From the NCBI GenBank assembly GCA_022843175.1, contig JALHOE010000004.1, forward strand, positions 1-64,000: a DNA stretch of 64,000 nt, read 5' to 3'. A program made the translations under genes and the position numbers. The notes beneath the pieces were generated by a model, which saw only the letters and a list, made by a program, of their open reading frames with translations, was not told the origin of the DNA and searched no databases. The first letter of the stretch is position 1. The number at the start of each line of letters is the position of its first letter. Of the stretch, positions 35,103-43,829 are shown one piece after another. Source of the stretch: Deltaproteobacteria bacterium. GTDB taxonomy: Bacteria; Myxococcota_A; Polyangia; Polyangiales; JADJMO01.

Positions 35103-35267
35103 CTACCGCTCGTCGCAGCCGCACTCCGCCCGCTGCCCGCCGCACTCGGGGCACTCCTCGATCGGGCAGCCGGGCGCGTGGACCTCGAAGTAGTAGACGC
35201 CGCAGCCCGGGCACGGCGACTCCTCGCGGTGCTTCTCCTCACCGAAGGGGATGCGCCTATCGCTCAC
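35103..35267 (-). CDS. Small zinc-ribbon-like protein coupled to the CDF gene
   Basis: A GTG at 35267 overlaps the end of the CDF gene by 11 bp and opens a 54-aa frame. The sequence is SDRRIPFGEEKHREESPCPG, then CGVYYFEVHAPGCPIEECPECGG and a final CGCDER. Three CxxC pairs (CPGC, CPEC and CGC) suggest a small zinc-binding fold. The frame was found by reading the sequence directly. Its last 27 coding bases and stop occur again, out of frame, at 4208-4236. Partnership with the metal transporter is likely but unproven. Confidence 0.7.
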   Translation of the reverse strand: MSDRRIPFGEEKHREESPCPGCGVYYFEVHAPGCPIEECPECGGQRAECGCDER

Positions 35268-36180
35268 GGTCGTGGGGGATGTCCGGCTCGATGAAGCACC
35301 ACCGCACCTCGGGGCGCTGGGTGCGCAGGTTGGTCTCGAACTCGTTGATCTTGCGGCAGGCCTCGTCGATCACCATGCCGGCGGGGAAGGCGAGCTTCAT
35401 CATCACCATGACCTCGCCCGGTCCCTGCTGCACCGTCACCAGGCGGAGCACCTTCTCGATGTCGCTGTGCTCGGCGACGAGCCCGTGGACCGCCTTCTCG
35501 ATCTCGGGATCGGCGGCCTCGCCGAGGAGCAGCGACTTGACCTCGACCGCGAGGAAGACGGCGACCCCGACGAGCACCAGACCGATCGCGAAGCTGCCGA
35601 CGCCGTCCCAGCGGCCGTCCTTCGTGCGGTCGGCGATGAACAGCGCGATCATCGCGAGCACGAGGCCGAGCACGGCGGCGGAGTTCTCGCCGAACACCAC
35701 GACGAGATCGGAGTCCTTGGTGTCGCGCAGGTACTTCATGAACGGCTTGCCGGCGCGGCGACGATTGAGCTCCTTGATGTTGCCAAAGGTGGCGAAGCCC
35801 TCGAGCAGGAGCGAGAAGCCGAGGATCGCCTCGCCGAGCCACGCCTTCTCGACCGGCTCGGGGTGGTTGATCTTGTGGATGCCCTCGTAGATCGAGAACA
35901 CGCCGCCGCCGCTGAACAGGAGCAGCGCCACCATGAACGACCAGAAGTACACGTCGCGGCCGTAGCCGAGCGGGTGGCTCGGCGTCGGCGCGCGCCTCGC
36001 GCCGCGTACGCCGACGAGGAGGAGCACCTGGTTGCCGCAGTCGGCGCCCGAGTGGAGGGCCTCGGCGAGCATGGCGCCCGATTTGGTGAGCACCGCGGCG
36101 ATCGCCTTGACGACGGCGATGGTGATGTTCACCAACAGGGACTGAACGATGTGTTTTGTGGAGTCGGAGTGGGCCGACAT
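35257..36180 (-). CDS. Cation diffusion facilitator (CDF) family transporter
   Basis: The 307-aa protein has about six membrane helices and a C-terminal cytoplasmic domain, as in CDF exporters of Zn2+, Mn2+ or Fe2+. The first metal site is in EALHSGADCGNQ (HxxxD). The family region with HPLGYGRDVYFWSFMVALLL and GGVFSIYEGIHKI is intact. In the second site region the usual aspartate position reads FGENSAAV, with Glu and Asn. This resembles the SLC30A9-like branch more than ZitB. It is preceded by a 94-aa gene (3-bp gap) and followed by the overlapping zinc-ribbon gene, so the three form an operon. Confidence 0.9.
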   Translation of the reverse strand: MSAHSDSTKHIVQSLLVNITIAVVKAIAAVLTKSGAMLAEALHSGADCGNQVLLLVGVRGARRAPTPSHPLGYGRDVYFWSFMVALLLFSGGGVFSIYEGIHKINHPEPVEKAWLGEAILGFSLLLEGFATFGNIKELNRRRAGKPFMKYLRDTKDSDLVVVFGENSAAVLGLVLAMIALFIADRTKDGRWDGVGSFAIGLVLVGVAVFLAVEVKSLLLGEAADPEIEKAVHGLVAEHSDIEKVLRLVTVQQGPGEVMVMMKLAFPAGMVIDEACRKINEFETNLRTQRPEVRWCFIEPDIPHDRER

Positions 36181-36183
36181 GCG

Positions 36184-36468
36184 TCACCTCGGGCGGGCGG
36201 GCAGCAGCCGATCGCCCTCTACCCGGCCGCGCACCACGAACCGAGTCATGCGTTGCTCGTCCTTGCCGGGCGTCGCGAACGCGTACGAGCTGGCCGGCGC
36301 CGACAGCACCACGCCGCGGGCGGCTGCGATCTCGGTGAGGCGCGCCGTGAGCAGGGCGTTGAGCGCCTTGTCGCGGGCGGCCGCGGGCGTCCCCGGCGGG
36401 AGGTCGAGCGCGAGCTCGCCGGTGATCTCGCCGCCTTCCACTTCGAGCCGAAGCACCTCGCCGTTCAT
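36184..36468 (-). CDS. Small conserved-looking protein, first gene of the CDF operon
   Basis: The 94-aa product is soluble, with two beta strands (VLRLEVEGGEITGELALDLP), a helix (ARDKALNALLTARLTEIAAA) and a closing basic strand. I recognise no family. It ends 3 bp before the CDF start, so it is co-transcribed with it. The ATG at 36468 is the only reasonable start. Confidence 0.65.
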   Translation of the reverse strand: MNGEVLRLEVEGGEITGELALDLPPGTPAAARDKALNALLTARLTEIAAARGVVLSAPASSYAFATPGKDEQRMTRFVVRGRVEGDRLLPARPR

Positions 36469-36507
36469 CGACCGGCGACTCTATACCGAACTTGGTAGGG
36501 TTGCCGC

Positions 36508-37257
36508 GTGAACATCCCCAAGCGGGCCATTCCCTTCGCCGAGGGCCTCGCCGCGCCGTGGAAGGGCCTCGGTTGGCTGATGTCCACGCCGTCGGCGTGG
36601 CCGCTGGCGATCGTGCCGGTGGTGGTCTTCACCGCGCTCGTCGCCGGCGGCGGCTGGCTCGGCGTTCACTTCGTGGAGTCGTTCCTCGCCTCGCGCCTCA
36701 CCAACGCCGAGGGCTGGGCCATGCTCTGGCAGGTCGTGCGGGTGCTCGGCTGGCTCGCGGCGCTCGGCGTGGCGGTGCTGGTCGCCCTCGCCCTGGCGCA
36801 GCCGATCTCGGGGCCCGCGCTCGAGGCGCTCGCCCAGAAGCACGCGCGCAGCCTCAACGCGCCGCCGATGCCGGACACCGGCGTGGCCGCCGGCATGCTC
36901 CGCTCGCTGCGGATCACGCTCTTCGGCCTGCTGCTCACGATCCCGGTCGTCGTCGGCCTGACGATCGTCGAGCTCGTGGCGCCGCCGCTCGCGATCGTCA
37001 CGGTGCCGCTCAAGTTCCTGGCATCGGCGCTGATGCTCGCGTGGGATCTGCTCGACTACCCGCTCAGCCTGCAAGCGGCCGGAGTGCGCGCGCGAATCGC
37101 GTGGATTCGCGCGAACTTCTCCGCCGTGCTCGGCTTCGGGGTGTCGATCGCGCTGATCGGGTTCATCCCATGCGCGGGCCTGTTGTTCCTGCCCGCGGGC
37201 GTCGCTGGCGCGACGCAGCTCGTGGTGGGCCGCAGCGAGCTACGCCCGCTTGGGTGA
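36508..37257 (+). CDS. EI24/CysZ-like integral membrane protein
   Basis: The 249-aa protein has a short amphipathic start ([20 protein letters not shown]) and then four to six membrane helices, including [20 protein letters not shown] and [20 protein letters not shown]. The opening and the end [20 protein letters not shown] resemble the EI24/CysZ family, whose bacterial member takes up sulfate. The start is a GTG at 36508. Its last 18 bp overlap the convergent aquaporin gene. Transport of sulfate is possible but not shown by any residue I can point to. Confidence 0.75.
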   Translation: MNIPKRAIPFAEGLAAPWKGLGWLMSTPSAWPLAIVPVVVFTALVAGGGWLGVHFVESFLASRLTNAEGWAMLWQVVRVLGWLAALGVAVLVALALAQPISGPALEALAQKHARSLNAPPMPDTGVAAGMLRSLRITLFGLLLTIPVVVGLTIVELVAPPLAIVTVPLKFLASALMLAWDLLDYPLSLQAAGVRARIAWIRANFSAVLGFGVSIALIGFIPCAGLLFLPAGVAGATQLVVGRSELRPLG

Positions 37258-37959
37258 TTTGGTCTCGGGCTCGCTCGCCATCGCCGGATAGACCACGCCG
37301 GCGGCGATCGCCCCGACGATCGGCGCGAGCCAGAACAGCCACAGCTGCGGGAGCGCCCAGCCCCCCGACGCGAAGAGCGCCGGGCCGGTGCTGCGCGCCG
37401 GGTTGACCGAGAGGTTGGTGACCGGGATGCCGATCAGGTGGATGAGCGTGAGCCCGAGCCCGATCGCGATCGGCGCGAAGCCCGCGGGCGCGCGCGGATC
37501 GGTCGAACCAAGGATGATCATGAGGAACGCGAACGTGAGCACCGCCTCGGCGACGGCGCAGGCGAGGAGCGTGTAGCCGCCCGGCGAGTGCTCGCCGAAG
37601 CCGTTGGCGGCGAACCCGCTGACCTGGAAGCCGGCCTTTCCGCTCGCGATCACGTACAGGACCCCGGCGCCCAGGATCGCACCCAAGACCTGCGCGGCGA
37701 TGTACGGCGCGGCCTCCTTGGCCGGGAAGCGCCGGCCGACGATGAGGCCGATCGTGACCGCCGGGTTGAGGTGGCAGCCGGAGATATGCCCAATGGAATA
37801 GGCCATCGTCAGGACGGTGAGGCCGAACGCCAACGAGACACCGAGCAGGCCGATGCCGACCTGCGGGAACGCCGCCGCGAGCACCGCGCTGCCGCAACCA
37901 CCGAACACCAGCCAGAACGTTCCGAACAGCTCGGCGAGCGCGCGCTTTCCAACCGGCAT
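37240..37959 (-). CDS. aqpZ: Aquaporin Z
   Basis: The 239-aa protein has six membrane helices and both pore motifs: HLNPAVTIG (NPA near residue 66) and [11 protein letters not shown] (near 187). The stretch [18 protein letters not shown] carries the His and Arg of the narrow filter, which mark a water-selective AqpZ rather than a glycerol facilitator. The start [20 protein letters not shown] is standard. It overlaps the convergent EI24-like gene by 18 bp. It would provide rapid osmotic water flow across the inner membrane. Confidence 0.96.
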   Translation of the reverse strand: MPVGKRALAELFGTFWLVFGGCGSAVLAAAFPQVGIGLLGVSLAFGLTVLTMAYSIGHISGCHLNPAVTIGLIVGRRFPAKEAAPYIAAQVLGAILGAGVLYVIASGKAGFQVSGFAANGFGEHSPGGYTLLACAVAEAVLTFAFLMIILGSTDPRAPAGFAPIAIGLGLTLIHLIGIPVTNLSVNPARSTGPALFASGGWALPQLWLFWLAPIVGAIAAGVVYPAMASEPETKSPKRA

Positions 37960-38090
37960 GAATCCCCCTGTGTTGCGGCGAGCGTATCCAAACCACCACG
38001 GTGTCGTCGGATTGCCCCGCTCGCGTCTCGCTCGCTCACGCCGATAGGCCGGCGATCGCGCTGTGCACGCGGCTTGCTCTCGGGACCGTC

Positions 38091-38414
38091 GTGCGCGTTT
38101 ACCGGCTGATCATCCTCTCGCTTGCCGCCCTCTTCATGTGCGGCGCCGTTCGGCAGGACGAGTTCCTGTGCGAAGAGGCGCACGCTCGACTCGTCGAGTG
38201 CTGCCCCGACTTCCACACCGAGGCGGGATACTGCACGTACTCGTCGGGGTGCGGCGACACGACGTACCCCGCGCTCACGAGCGACGAGAGCGAGTGCGTG
38301 CGGCGCTCGTCGTGCGAGTCGCTCCGCAAAGCGGGGCTGTGCACAGAGCTCGCCGCGCGCAAGCCGTTCACCGAAGACGGCGGCGTGCAGGGGCCGCGGG
38401 TGGAGTGCCGATGA
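38091..38414 (+). CDS. Small secreted cysteine-rich protein
   Basis: A GTG at 38091 gives 107 aa with an N-terminal hydrophobic helix ([18 protein letters not shown]), acting as signal or anchor. The mature part has ten cysteines ([40 protein letters not shown]). Such C-x-E-A ... E-C-C-P patterns occur in small myxobacterial envelope proteins of unknown role. The longer open frame upstream has no signal-like sequence. Its stop overlaps the next start (ATGA), so the two genes are translationally coupled. Confidence 0.7.
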   Translation: MRVYRLIILSLAALFMCGAVRQDEFLCEEAHARLVECCPDFHTEAGYCTYSSGCGDTTYPALTSDESECVRRSSCESLRKAGLCTELAARKPFTEDGGVQGPRVECR

Positions 38415-38926
38415 AATCTATAGCGTTGCTATTGATCGCGCTCGTTCCGGCCGTCGCGCGCGCGGACGACGACAAGCAGAACGCGGTCACGAGCTCGATC
38501 AGCGCGGGCGTCGCGCGCGCGCGAATCTTCAGCGTGCGCCACGACTACCTCGACGTGCGGCTCGGCGTCGGCGGCACGTTCGGGGACGGCCACGTCGCGC
38601 TCGATTGGCTCGGCACGCTGTCGGTGTCGCGCGGGAGCACCGAAGCGGGTCGTGCGACGACCGGCTTCGGGTTCCTCGGCACGACGGCGATCCTCCGCTA
38701 CAAATTCCTCCGCGTGGGCGTCGGCGTGGAGCTCGCGGTGCTGACCGTCGATCGCTCGACCGGCGGCGCAGACAGCGACGGCTACGCGCGCGCCGAGCTC
38801 CTCCTCGGCGCGGAGCTCGTGCGGAGCCGCGATTTCAACCTATTCGTCGACGGTCGGGCCCACACTGCCTCGTGGGGCGGTGCGCCGGCGGACGGGCTGT
38901 CGCTCGCGGTGGGCGTGCGGTTCTGA
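38411..38926 (+). CDS. Outer-membrane beta-barrel-like protein
   Basis: The 171-aa protein has a cleavable signal peptide ([18 protein letters not shown]) and alternating hydrophobic strands such as YLDVRLGVGGTFGDGHVALD, FLRVGVGVELAVLTVD and GLSLAVGVRF. The terminal aromatic (VRF) is typical of small outer-membrane barrels. It is coupled to the cysteine-rich gene by an ATGA overlap. The stop codon directly abuts the stop of the convergent yggX gene. The ligand is unknown. Confidence 0.7.
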   Translation: MKSIALLLIALVPAVARADDDKQNAVTSSISAGVARARIFSVRHDYLDVRLGVGGTFGDGHVALDWLGTLSVSRGSTEAGRATTGFGFLGTTAILRYKFLRVGVGVELAVLTVDRSTGGADSDGYARAELLLGAELVRSRDFNLFVDGRAHTASWGGAPADGLSLAVGVRF

Positions 38927-39208
38927 CTACTTCTTCTCGTCGACGGGCTTGAACTCCTTGGGGACCTCGGAGCCCTCGCCGAAGAAGTACTTCTCGCACT
39001 CGGCAAACCAGGTCTTCTGGTGGGCCGGGTGGGTCATGTCCAAGCGGTACTCGTTGATCAGCATCTTCGAGTGCTCGAGCCACTGACGCCACGCGTCCTT
39101 CGACACGTTGGCGAACAGGCGCTCGCCGAGCTCGCCCTTGAAGGGCTGGCGGTCCATGGCGGGCAGCTCCTGCCCAAGCTTGACGCATTTAACGAGACGT
39201 TCCGACAT
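38927..39208 (-). CDS. yggX: YggX-family Fe(II)-trafficking/oxidative-damage protection protein
   Basis: The 93-aa protein matches YggX throughout: MSERLVKCVKLGQELPAMDR, then PFKGELGERLFANVSKDAWR, and WLEHSKMLINEYRLDMTHPA. The single Cys near residue 8 is the conserved one. The family limits iron-mediated damage and helps keep FeS clusters intact. The ATG at 39208 with upstream GGAGG is preferred over 39235, which adds nine residues. It converges stop-to-stop with the beta-barrel gene. Confidence 0.95.
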   Translation of the reverse strand: MSERLVKCVKLGQELPAMDRQPFKGELGERLFANVSKDAWRQWLEHSKMLINEYRLDMTHPAHQKTWFAECEKYFFGEGSEVPKEFKPVDEKK

Positions 39209-39253
39209 CGTGGCCTCCGCGGTCGTTCGCGGCATCTCTTAGCATGGGTGACC

Positions 39254-40177
39254 ATGAGGAAGATGCGGCTTGCTCTCGCGGTGTCGCTCGCGCTCGCCGC
39301 CCCGGCGGCCAGGGCGCAAATAGTCATGCCGCCCGAGGGCGAGGAGCACGCGTTCCGGGCGCTCGCGGCCGACCTCGAGCGAATGGTCGAGGTCCAACAG
39401 GCCGGCGGCTGGCGGATCGACCGCTACGAGATCGACGACATGGTGCCGGCCGCCCTGCAGACGGTGTGCAAGGTCCCGCGGGACACCCGCGTGCGCGCCC
39501 TCGCCTGGTACGACCGCCGCATCGCGCTCCTCGGCGGCCCGGTCGAGCAGGCGTGGGCCAAGACCAGGGACCTCACCAAGCTCAAGCCGCTCTTGTTCGT
39601 CACCCGGGTGCGAATGCTGCTCGCCGAGACCGACCGGCGCGCGCTCACGGAGTGCCCGTTCTGGCTCGAGCCCGACCGTAATTTCCACGGCATCCAGAGC
39701 GACCGCAATCGCTTCACCTTCAACGTCGAGACCGGCGGCCTCGTGCAGCTCCGCAAGACCGAGGGCCGCTGGACGTACGGCGGCGGCGGCGTCATCCGCG
39801 GGCTGATCGGGCGCGGGTTCGACCACACCTCGCTCCTCATCGGCGCCGAGTTCGCCGGCGGCGCGATGGTGAAGCTCGGGGGCGGCGGCACCTTCGTCAT
39901 CAACTACTTCCCGGCGCTACCGGTCGTCATCCGCATGCACGACCGCACCTATCACTACGACGTCGAGCTCGCGCCGGTGGCGCTCTTCCAGGGCGACGAC
40001 ACGCGGTTCAGCTACGGCATGCGCTTCGGCCTCGGCGGCGGCGTACAGAGCCGCCGCACGCGCGGGTTGATCCCCTGGGCCGGCATCGCCTTCGCCTACG
40101 AGACGTATTTCCCCGGCGCGCGCCCGCAGATGTCCTTCCTCCGCGGAGGCTTGCGGGTCGGCATCGTGTGGAACTGA
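39254..40177 (+). CDS. Secreted protein of unknown function, barrel-like C-terminus
   Basis: The 307-aa protein has a signal peptide (MRKMRLALAVSLALAAPAARA). An N-terminal helical half contains FRALAADLERMVEVQQAGGW and WAKTRDLTKLKPLLFVTR. The C-terminal half is made of strands (HTSLLIGAEFAGGAMVKLGG; GLIPWAGIAFAYETY; GGLRVGIVW) ending in a Trp-Asn pair, as in outer-membrane proteins. I recognise no named family. The ATG at 39254 is chosen; 39263 is an alternative. It is divergent from yggX. Confidence 0.72.
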   Translation: MRKMRLALAVSLALAAPAARAQIVMPPEGEEHAFRALAADLERMVEVQQAGGWRIDRYEIDDMVPAALQTVCKVPRDTRVRALAWYDRRIALLGGPVEQAWAKTRDLTKLKPLLFVTRVRMLLAETDRRALTECPFWLEPDRNFHGIQSDRNRFTFNVETGGLVQLRKTEGRWTYGGGGVIRGLIGRGFDHTSLLIGAEFAGGAMVKLGGGGTFVINYFPALPVVIRMHDRTYHYDVELAPVALFQGDDTRFSYGMRFGLGGGVQSRRTRGLIPWAGIAFAYETYFPGARPQMSFLRGGLRVGIVWN

Positions 40178-40225
40178 GCCCGGCCCGCTGACGCCGGCGC
40201 CCTTTTGAGCCACAGTCGCCGCGGC

Positions 40226-40900
40226 ATGAACCCGTACGCGCCCCCTTCCTCCGAGCCGCGTCGCGTCTCCATCCCGAGCGAGGCGCTCGGCGATGTGCTC
40301 GAGGAGCACCGCGTCGGGAACGACAAGGCGCCGCAGCTGCAGTGGACGCTCACGTTCCACACCCACGCGCTCGCGGCGGCCCGCGCCGACGGGATGCGGT
40401 TCACGCTCACCCGCGCCGAGCTCGTCGCCCACACCGACCTGCTGCTCGGTTCGGTGATCCGTTCGCTCGCGGTGCGCGAGCCGCAGCGCGCGCCGATCCC
40501 GCTCACGCCGGAAGCGCAGGCGGCCCTCCGCCGCTTCATCGAGCCGGTCTACCGCGAGCACCTCGCCGCGACCCTCAAGCGACGCATGCGCTTCACGCTG
40601 CCGATCGGCGTGTTCGTCATCGCGATGTCGGTGCCGCCGCTCGTCCCCGCGCTCGACCTCCGCGGCGCGGTCATCGGCGGCGCGATGATCGCGGTGTCGC
40701 TGCTCACGCGCGTGTGGACCCACCGCGCGCTCTTCCTCGCCGACTCGCTGGTGTGGCTGCTCATCGCGGTGAACAACGCGCTTCTGCTCGCCGCCAACCC
40801 CGGCAAATGGTCGTTCGGCGTCTTCGCCGTCCTCGGCCTGGTGCTCGGCGTCGGCCTCACCAAGCTGTTCGCGTTCTACGGGCCGGCCGAGAGGACGTAG
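40226..40900 (+). CDS. Membrane protein of unknown function
   Basis: The 224-aa product starts MNPYAPPSSEP, an N-terminus often seen in DUF4339/YcxB-type membrane proteins. A soluble part follows with TLTRAELVAHTDLLLGSVIR. Four membrane helices fill residues 115-220 (LPIGVFVIAMSVPPLVPALD; FGVFAVLGLVLGVGLTKLFA). No active-site motif is seen. The start at 40226 is chosen over 40205. Confidence 0.7.
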   Translation: MNPYAPPSSEPRRVSIPSEALGDVLEEHRVGNDKAPQLQWTLTFHTHALAAARADGMRFTLTRAELVAHTDLLLGSVIRSLAVREPQRAPIPLTPEAQAALRRFIEPVYREHLAATLKRRMRFTLPIGVFVIAMSVPPLVPALDLRGAVIGGAMIAVSLLTRVWTHRALFLADSLVWLLIAVNNALLLAANPGKWSFGVFAVLGLVLGVGLTKLFAFYGPAERT

Positions 40901-40926
40901 GGGCGGCTGATGCTACGCTCGAAGCC

Positions 40927-41535
40927 GTGGACGCTCTGACCGCACGTCTCGCACGGGCACGGAGGATCGCGCGCGCCATGGCTCCCGACACGAACGCCGT
41001 CGACGAAGCGCTCCCTGCCGTCCGCGCGCTGTTCGCGGCCGCCGCCGTGCCCTACCGCATCGTTGGCGGCATCGCAGTCGTCCATCACGGGTACACCCGA
41101 ACCACGGTCGACATCGACGTCCTCGTCGGGCGCGACGCCCCCGCGCGGTTGTCGCCGCATCTTCGAGAGCACGGATTCGCGCCATCGAAGCTCACGACGA
41201 GGCTCGTACACGTCGCGAGCGGCGTTCCCGTCGACCTGCTGATCGAGGGGACCACGATCCCGCGGCCCGGCGCCGTGCCGTTCCCCGCTCCCGAGAGCAC
41301 CGCGGCGAGCGGCTCCGATCCCGCGGTGATCGCCCTACCCGCGCTGCTCGAGCTCAAGCTGCAGGCCAAGCGTCACCAGGACGTGGCCGACGTCGTCGCG
41401 CTCCTCAAGCGCCTCGACGACGCGCATTACCTGCGCGTCGAGGCGCTCGTGCGGCCGCCGCTGCGCACCGAGCTCGCACGGCTCCGCGACGACGCGCTCG
41501 AGGAGCTCGCGCTCGAGCCCCCCGCCGACGAGTGA
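40927..41535 (+). CDS. Nucleotidyltransferase-fold protein (AbiEii/MNT-like)
   Basis: The 202-aa protein has the pol-beta-type signature: YRIVGGIAVVHHGY, then TRTTVDIDVLV (G-G-x-A ... D-x-D). ELKLQAKRHQDVADVVAL is the C-terminal pattern of AbiEii-like nucleotidyltransferases. AbiEii is the toxin of a type IV toxin-antitoxin pair. No AbiEi antitoxin gene is adjacent, so this may be an orphan or a different member of the fold. The GTG at 40927 is used; an ATG at 40978 would also leave the motif intact. Confidence 0.75.
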   Translation: MDALTARLARARRIARAMAPDTNAVDEALPAVRALFAAAAVPYRIVGGIAVVHHGYTRTTVDIDVLVGRDAPARLSPHLREHGFAPSKLTTRLVHVASGVPVDLLIEGTTIPRPGAVPFPAPESTAASGSDPAVIALPALLELKLQAKRHQDVADVVALLKRLDDAHYLRVEALVRPPLRTELARLRDDALEELALEPPADE

Positions 41536-41536
41536 C

Positions 41537-42445
41537 TCACAGCCCCGCGAAGTAATTCCAGATCGCCGCGCCCGCGTAGCTCGGCCAGTTGTGGCCGCCG
41601 GTCGCGGACTCGCACCAGATCACCGGCACGCTGCACCCGCCGTACGAGACGCACGGCTCGGGCGCGACCTTGGTGGTCGTGGTGGTGCAGCCCGCCTTCT
41701 TCGTCCAGTAGTCGCGCGAGCCCTGCCCCTCGGTGATCTTCACCACGGCGTCGTCGGTCGAGTGCGCGATCCACGCCGACACCGCGGTGCCGCACGCGCC
41801 GTAGGGACCGCCGCCCGCGACCGGAGCGATCGCGCGCACTGCCGCGGGGCGGAAGCACGCGACGGCGTTGGACATGTAGCCGCCGAAGCTGTGGCCGAAG
41901 CTCACGACGCGCTTGCTGTCGACGCACAGCTTCTCGTTGAGCTCCTTGAGGAGCGCGTCGAAGAACGCGAGATCGCGCCCGGTGCCGGTGAGCACCCAGC
42001 CGGTGTCCTTGGGATCGCTCGTGACCGGTAGGCCGTCCGGGTAGACGAAGATCGCCTTGTCGCCGGCGGCCCTCTCGACGCCGCTGTAAAGCTTGAAGAG
42101 CGCGCCGTTGCCCGTGCGCCCGTGCCACCCGAACCCGAGCAGGTAGGGTTTGTTCGCGTCGTAGCCGGCGGGGATCGAGAGCACGTACTTCCGCTCGACG
42201 CCGCCGACGGTGATAATGCCATTACTGACACCACTCGTTGCCGGCTTGCCGCAACCCCCGGTGGGCGCGGCGTCGGGCGGCGGCGCGACGCTGTCGACGG
42301 CGCCCGCGCTGTCGACGACCTCGCCGTCGGCGACCTCGCTGTCGACGACCTCGCCGTCGACGGGGCTTGCCGCGTCGTTCGCCGCGGCCACGGGCTCCGT
42401 GGTGGAGGAGCAGCCGAGGAGAAGTGCAAGGAGGAGGACGCGCAT
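41537..42445 (-). CDS. LpqC/feruloyl-esterase-like alpha/beta-hydrolase lipoprotein
   Basis: The 302-aa protein has a signal peptide with lipobox (LLLALLLGCSS) and an E-V-V-D-S repeat linker. The hydrolase has a polyhydroxybutyrate-depolymerase/LpqC layout: GGVERKYVLSIPAGYDANKP, the nucleophile SFGHSFGGYMS (Ser near 185) and a His-bearing end SATGGHNWPSYAG. These enzymes cleave secreted polyesters or feruloyl esters. The ATG at 42445 is supported by the signal; the open frame extends to 42829 without one. It is divergent from the MATE gene. Confidence 0.88.
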   Translation of the reverse strand: MRVLLLALLLGCSSTTEPVAAANDAASPVDGEVVDSEVADGEVVDSAGAVDSVAPPPDAAPTGGCGKPATSGVSNGIITVGGVERKYVLSIPAGYDANKPYLLGFGWHGRTGNGALFKLYSGVERAAGDKAIFVYPDGLPVTSDPKDTGWVLTGTGRDLAFFDALLKELNEKLCVDSKRVVSFGHSFGGYMSNAVACFRPAAVRAIAPVAGGGPYGACGTAVSAWIAHSTDDAVVKITEGQGSRDYWTKKAGCTTTTTKVAPEPCVSYGGCSVPVIWCESATGGHNWPSYAGAAIWNYFAGL

Positions 42446-42473
42446 CGCGCGATCGTAGTATGGGAACCGCTCC

Positions 42474-43796
42474 GTGTCGCAGTCCCCCGTCCGCGTGGAG
42501 GCGAGAGAGAACCTCCGCCTGGCGATGCCGATTGTCGCAGCGCAGCTCGGGACGATGTCGATGGGCCTCATCGACACCGCGATCGTCGGCCGCGTCGGTG
42601 AAAAAGCGCTCGCGGGCGTCGCGCTGGGCAACACGCTGGTGATGGGCATCATGCTGCCCGCCTTCGGGGTGTTCATGGCCCTCGAGCCGGTGGCGTCGCA
42701 GGCGCTCGGCGCGGGTGAGCACGCGCGCGCGCACGCCGCCGAACGCGCCGGCCTCCGCCTCGCGTGGTGGCTCGCGCCGCCGGTCGCGCTCATCGCCTTC
42801 CTCGGGCTCGGGCTGCTCCCGCTCCTCAAGGTCGATCCGGCGACGCAGCCCGACGCGCGCGCCTATCTCCTCACGCGCCTCCCCTCGATCCTGCCGTTCT
42901 TCCTCTACATCGCCAAAAAGACGTACGAACAGGCCGCCAACCGCACCCGCGTCGCGGTCGAGGCGGTGATCGTCGCCAACGTGGTCCACGCCGTGGCCGG
43001 CTGGTTCGCGGTGTTCGGCGTCGGCGGCATGCCCGGCTTCGGCGCGGCCGGCGCCGGCATCGCGACGAGCGCGTCGAGCGTCGTCCTCGCGGCGTGGCTC
43101 ATCCTCCGTTCGCCGCGCCCACCGCCCGCGCCGCGCGAGGAGGTCTCTGCGATCGAGAAGAAGCTCCTCCGGCTCGGCCTGCCGATCGGCATGCAGCTCG
43201 GCGCCGAGGTCGGGGTCTTCTCGCTCGTCGCGCTCCTCATGGGACGCATCGGCGGTCGCGCGGCGGCCGCGCACCAAATCGCCATCAACCTCGCCTCGTT
43301 CTCGTTCATGGGCGCGCTCGGCGTCGCGCAGGCCACGAGCGTGCGGGTCGGCACCGCGATCGGCGAGGGCTCGACCGAGCGCGCGCGCCGCGCCGGCAAC
43401 GTGGGCATCGTCCTCGGGATCGGGATCATGGCGTTTTGGGCCGGGCTCTTCGCGTTCATCCCCGCGATCCTCGCGCGCGCCTTCACGCCGGAGCGGCCGG
43501 TGATCGAGGTCGCCTCCGCGCTGATCCGCATCGCCGCCCTGTTTCAGCTCGCCGACGGCGCGCAGGTCGTCGCCGCCGGCGCGCTCCGCGGCGCGGCCGA
43601 CACGCGCTGGCCGCTGGTGCTCAACGTGCTCGTGCACTGGGGGTTCGGGTTGCCGATCGGCTGGTGGCTCGCGTTCCACGCGGGCCTCGGCGCCCCGGGA
43701 TTGTGGTTCGGTCTCACCGCGGGCCTCACCGTCATCGCCGGCTCGCTGATCGTGCGGTTTCTGATTCTCACCCGGCGCGATCTCGTCCGCGTTTGA
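42474..43796 (+). CDS. MATE-family multidrug/Na+ efflux transporter
   Basis: The 440-aa protein has twelve membrane helices in two halves with the family start RLAMPIVAAQLGTMSMGLID and TAIVGRVG. The second half opens LGLPIGMQLGAEVGVFSLVA. The middle P-x-F-x-Y region (LPSILPFFLYIAKKTYEQAA) and AAHQIAINLASFSF are typical MATE features. It exports cationic compounds against a Na+ or H+ gradient. The start is a GTG at 42474, 29 bp from the divergent esterase gene. Confidence 0.94.
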   Translation: MSQSPVRVEARENLRLAMPIVAAQLGTMSMGLIDTAIVGRVGEKALAGVALGNTLVMGIMLPAFGVFMALEPVASQALGAGEHARAHAAERAGLRLAWWLAPPVALIAFLGLGLLPLLKVDPATQPDARAYLLTRLPSILPFFLYIAKKTYEQAANRTRVAVEAVIVANVVHAVAGWFAVFGVGGMPGFGAAGAGIATSASSVVLAAWLILRSPRPPPAPREEVSAIEKKLLRLGLPIGMQLGAEVGVFSLVALLMGRIGGRAAAAHQIAINLASFSFMGALGVAQATSVRVGTAIGEGSTERARRAGNVGIVLGIGIMAFWAGLFAFIPAILARAFTPERPVIEVASALIRIAALFQLADGAQVVAAGALRGAADTRWPLVLNVLVHWGFGLPIGWWLAFHAGLGAPGLWFGLTAGLTVIAGSLIVRFLILTRRDLVRV

Positions 43797-43829
43797 CTTC
43801 CGCGCGCGCGACCCTAGCGTGGTGCGAGC

